Below are positions 5,193 to 6,566 of a DNA stretch of 6,566 nt, piece by piece; the stretch's first letter is position 1, and every line of letters begins with the position of its first letter. Where the stretch lies: assembly GCA_937926325.1 (NCBI GenBank), contig CALAZQ010000371.1:1-6566 (forward strand). The letters are read 5' to 3'. A program made the translations under genes and the position numbers. This DNA is from an uncultured Planctomycetaceae bacterium (GTDB lineage Bacteria > Planctomycetota > Planctomycetia > Pirellulales > UBA1268). The notes below the pieces were generated by a model. The model had not been told where the DNA came from. It made no database searches and saw only the letters and a program-made list of their open reading frames with translations.

Positions 5193-6566
5193 CGCCGACA
5201 CCATCGCAGCGATTACTCGCTGGCTGCCAGCCACCCGCTGGTTTGCCGACAAAGATCTCGCTGATGGAGCCTGTCGGCTGGAACTGTTTGAGGAGGTTTT
5301 GCTGACTGAGGGGACTGACGCAACCGACCTGAGGCTGCTGCTTGTCAAACTGGCCGGCCAGAGCCACCGCGGTTGCTACGTGGTGCCCGTGCAGCGGCGG
5401 TCCGACACTGATGGTTCCCTCAGCGACAGCGACGCCGCCACCAGTCCTCAGTTTGCCAGTTGGCTGCTGCAGTTGATCAGCTGGGAGGCTGAGCAGCCCG
5501 GCCGGCACGGGCGGCTCGCGGGCCGACGGACAGCTGCCGGCGCGGCGCTCGGGGCCGACGACCCTCCGCTGAACATCCGGCCGCTGGGCGGCGATGCCTC
5601 AAACACCTCGGTGCTGGTGGCAGCTGCCGACAACGGCGATGGCGGGCTGCCGGTGCTGATCAAGCTGATCCGCCGCTACCGCACCGGCATTCAGCCGGAG
5701 GTTGAGATTGGTGCCTTCCTGGCCCGCGGCGGCTTTGACGGATCGCCACCGTTGCTGGGCTGGGTTGAATATCAGCCGGCCGGCGGCGCCGGGGAGTCAG
5801 GCGTGGTCGCCACAGTCCATGCCGGGCTCGCCGGCACGGAAAGCCTCTGGGACTATCTCTCCAGCCGCAGCCAACAGCCGGACTGTCGGCCGGAGGAACT
5901 CGTCGCTGTCGCCGCCGACCTGGGTCGGCTGACCGCCGCCATGCACGCGGCCCTGGCAGGGCAGGATCACCATGCAGCCTTTCAGCCCCAGCAGCCGTCC
6001 ACCGCCGACGCCGAGCGGTTGACCCAGGCGATGGTGGAGCACGCTCATAGCGTCCTTACAGAACTGGCTGACGGCTGCCCGGCGGCACTCAAGCAGAGAG
6101 TGAAGGCCGTGCTCGACGCGCGGCCGACTATCATCGCTCACCTGCAGCAGATTGGCCAGCAGCCACTCGCAGCCAGCTTTATACGGGTGCACGGCGACTA
6201 TCACCTCGGCCAGGTGCTGATCGATCCAGCCACGAAAAAACTCTGGGTAATCGACTTTGAGGGCGAGCCCTCGCGATCGCTGGCTGAGCGGCGGGCCAAG
6301 ACCAGTGCCTGCAAAGACGTGACCGGCGTCTGCCGCTCGTTTGACTACCTCGTCCGGCACCTCGGCCGGCAGCCGGGCAGCCGGCCGCTGGCAGCTGAAC
6401 CCCTTACCGCAGCTTTCCTTGAGGCATATCGCACCGCGGCCGCGAGCCAGTGTTTCTGGCCGGCCGATCCCCGCGAAGCCGATCAGCTGCTCGACGCCTT
6501 CACCCTCGACAAGGCCCTCTACGAGCTGGCCTACGAACTGCACCACCGGCCCGACTGGCTGGAGGT
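5185..6566 (+). CDS. mak: Maltokinase, 3' end just outside window
   Basis: Maltokinase (Mak/Pep2) phosphorylates maltose with ATP to give alpha-maltose 1-phosphate, the donor used by GlgE. It acts in the cytoplasm and has an aminoglycoside-phosphotransferase-like kinase fold. Some 460 residues are present. Family marks in order: LPATRWFADK (14-23) at the start of the N-terminal cap; LGGDASNTSVLV (134-145), matching the family's SNTS nucleotide-loop segment; IKLIRRYRTGIQPEVE with likely ATP-contacting K160; HGDYHLGQ with catalytic D338; DFEGEPSRSLAERR with metal-binding D357; and ALYELAYELHHRPDWLE (444-460). That last block normally lies close to the C-terminus, so probably only a short tail is missing. 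I see no fused trehalose synthase domain on the N-terminal side, so this is a stand-alone Mak up to the edge. The start is ATG 5185, supported by AGAGG and by the overlap with glgE. Confidence 0.95.
   Translation, partial: MADADTIAAITRWLPATRWFADKDLADGACRLELFEEVLLTEGTDATDLRLLLVKLAGQSHRGCYVVPVQRRSDTDGSLSDSDAATSPQFASWLLQLISWEAEQPGRHGRLAGRRTAAGAALGADDPPLNIRPLGGDASNTSVLVAAADNGDGGLPVLIKLIRRYRTGIQPEVEIGAFLARGGFDGSPPLLGWVEYQPAGGAGESGVVATVHAGLAGTESLWDYLSSRSQQPDCRPEELVAVAADLGRLTAAMHAALAGQDHHAAFQPQQPSTADAERLTQAMVEHAHSVLTELADGCPAALKQRVKAVLDARPTIIAHLQQIGQQPLAASFIRVHGDYHLGQVLIDPATKKLWVIDFEGEPSRSLAERRAKTSACKDVTGVCRSFDYLVRHLGRQPGSRPLAAEPLTAAFLEAYRTAAASQCFWPADPREADQLLDAFTLDKALYELAYELHHRPDWLE

Noticed and set aside
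6272..6279. GCGATCGC, the cyanobacterial HIP1 octamer
   Set aside because: A single copy in about 6.6 kb of GC-rich DNA is no sign of HIP1 enrichment and cannot be used for taxonomy.
5797..6546. Minus-strand ORF of 249 codons opposite mak
   Set aside because: The plus strand encodes all maltokinase signatures here, so this is an antisense shadow.

Overview
The window holds three same-strand protein genes of a GC-rich bacterium: the 3' part of a large, probably secreted glycoside hydrolase family 81 (GH81) endo-beta-1,3-glucanase (2-2869), a complete alpha-1,4-glucan:maltose-1-phosphate maltosyltransferase gene glgE (3192-5192), and an almost complete maltokinase gene mak/pep2 (5185-6566, running off the right edge). 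No tRNA, rRNA, CRISPR array, insertion sequence or phage-type gene is visible. The organism cannot be fixed from this window. A modular exported polysaccharidase with Ig-like and Trp-rich accessory regions, next to GlgE pathway genes and at moderately high GC, would fit a Planctomycetota-like or similar environmental bacterium. This is a lean, not a demonstration.

Region by region: positions 2-85 encode what looks like the end of an upstream beta-sandwich (Ig/cadherin-like) module. Positions 86-175 are six 15-bp tandem repeats encoding a Pro-Val-Glu-Pro-Pro linker. From about 330 to 2440 lies the GH81 module with its recognisable catalytic blocks. A second Pro-rich linker (about 2450-2521) leads to a 115-residue C-terminal domain that resembles Trp-rich C-terminal domains of surface proteins. 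Positions 2870-3191 form a 322-bp intergenic region rich in small symmetric elements: an AT-rich palindrome, a strong ribosome binding site with a 60-codon ORF, a terminator-like hairpin, and a near-perfect 20-bp inverted repeat just ahead of glgE. glgE and mak overlap by 8 bp and are clearly co-translated.

Functionally, Mak phosphorylates maltose with ATP to maltose 1-phosphate, and GlgE transfers the maltosyl unit to a growing alpha-1,4-glucan. Together they are the core of the GlgE (maltose-1-phosphate) route to glycogen-like glucan, usually fed by trehalose through TreS and branched by GlgB, neither of which is in view. The GH81 enzyme would cleave beta-1,3-glucans such as laminarin, callose or fungal wall glucan outside the cell. 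Its position upstream of a glucan storage operon suggests, but does not prove, a link between external glucose supply and internal glucan storage.

The window is mostly explained by known families. What deserves a second look is the glgE leader region (a possible small coupled ORF overlapping a terminator-like hairpin) and the C-terminal domain of the glucanase. I saw no clear evidence of a wholly new system.
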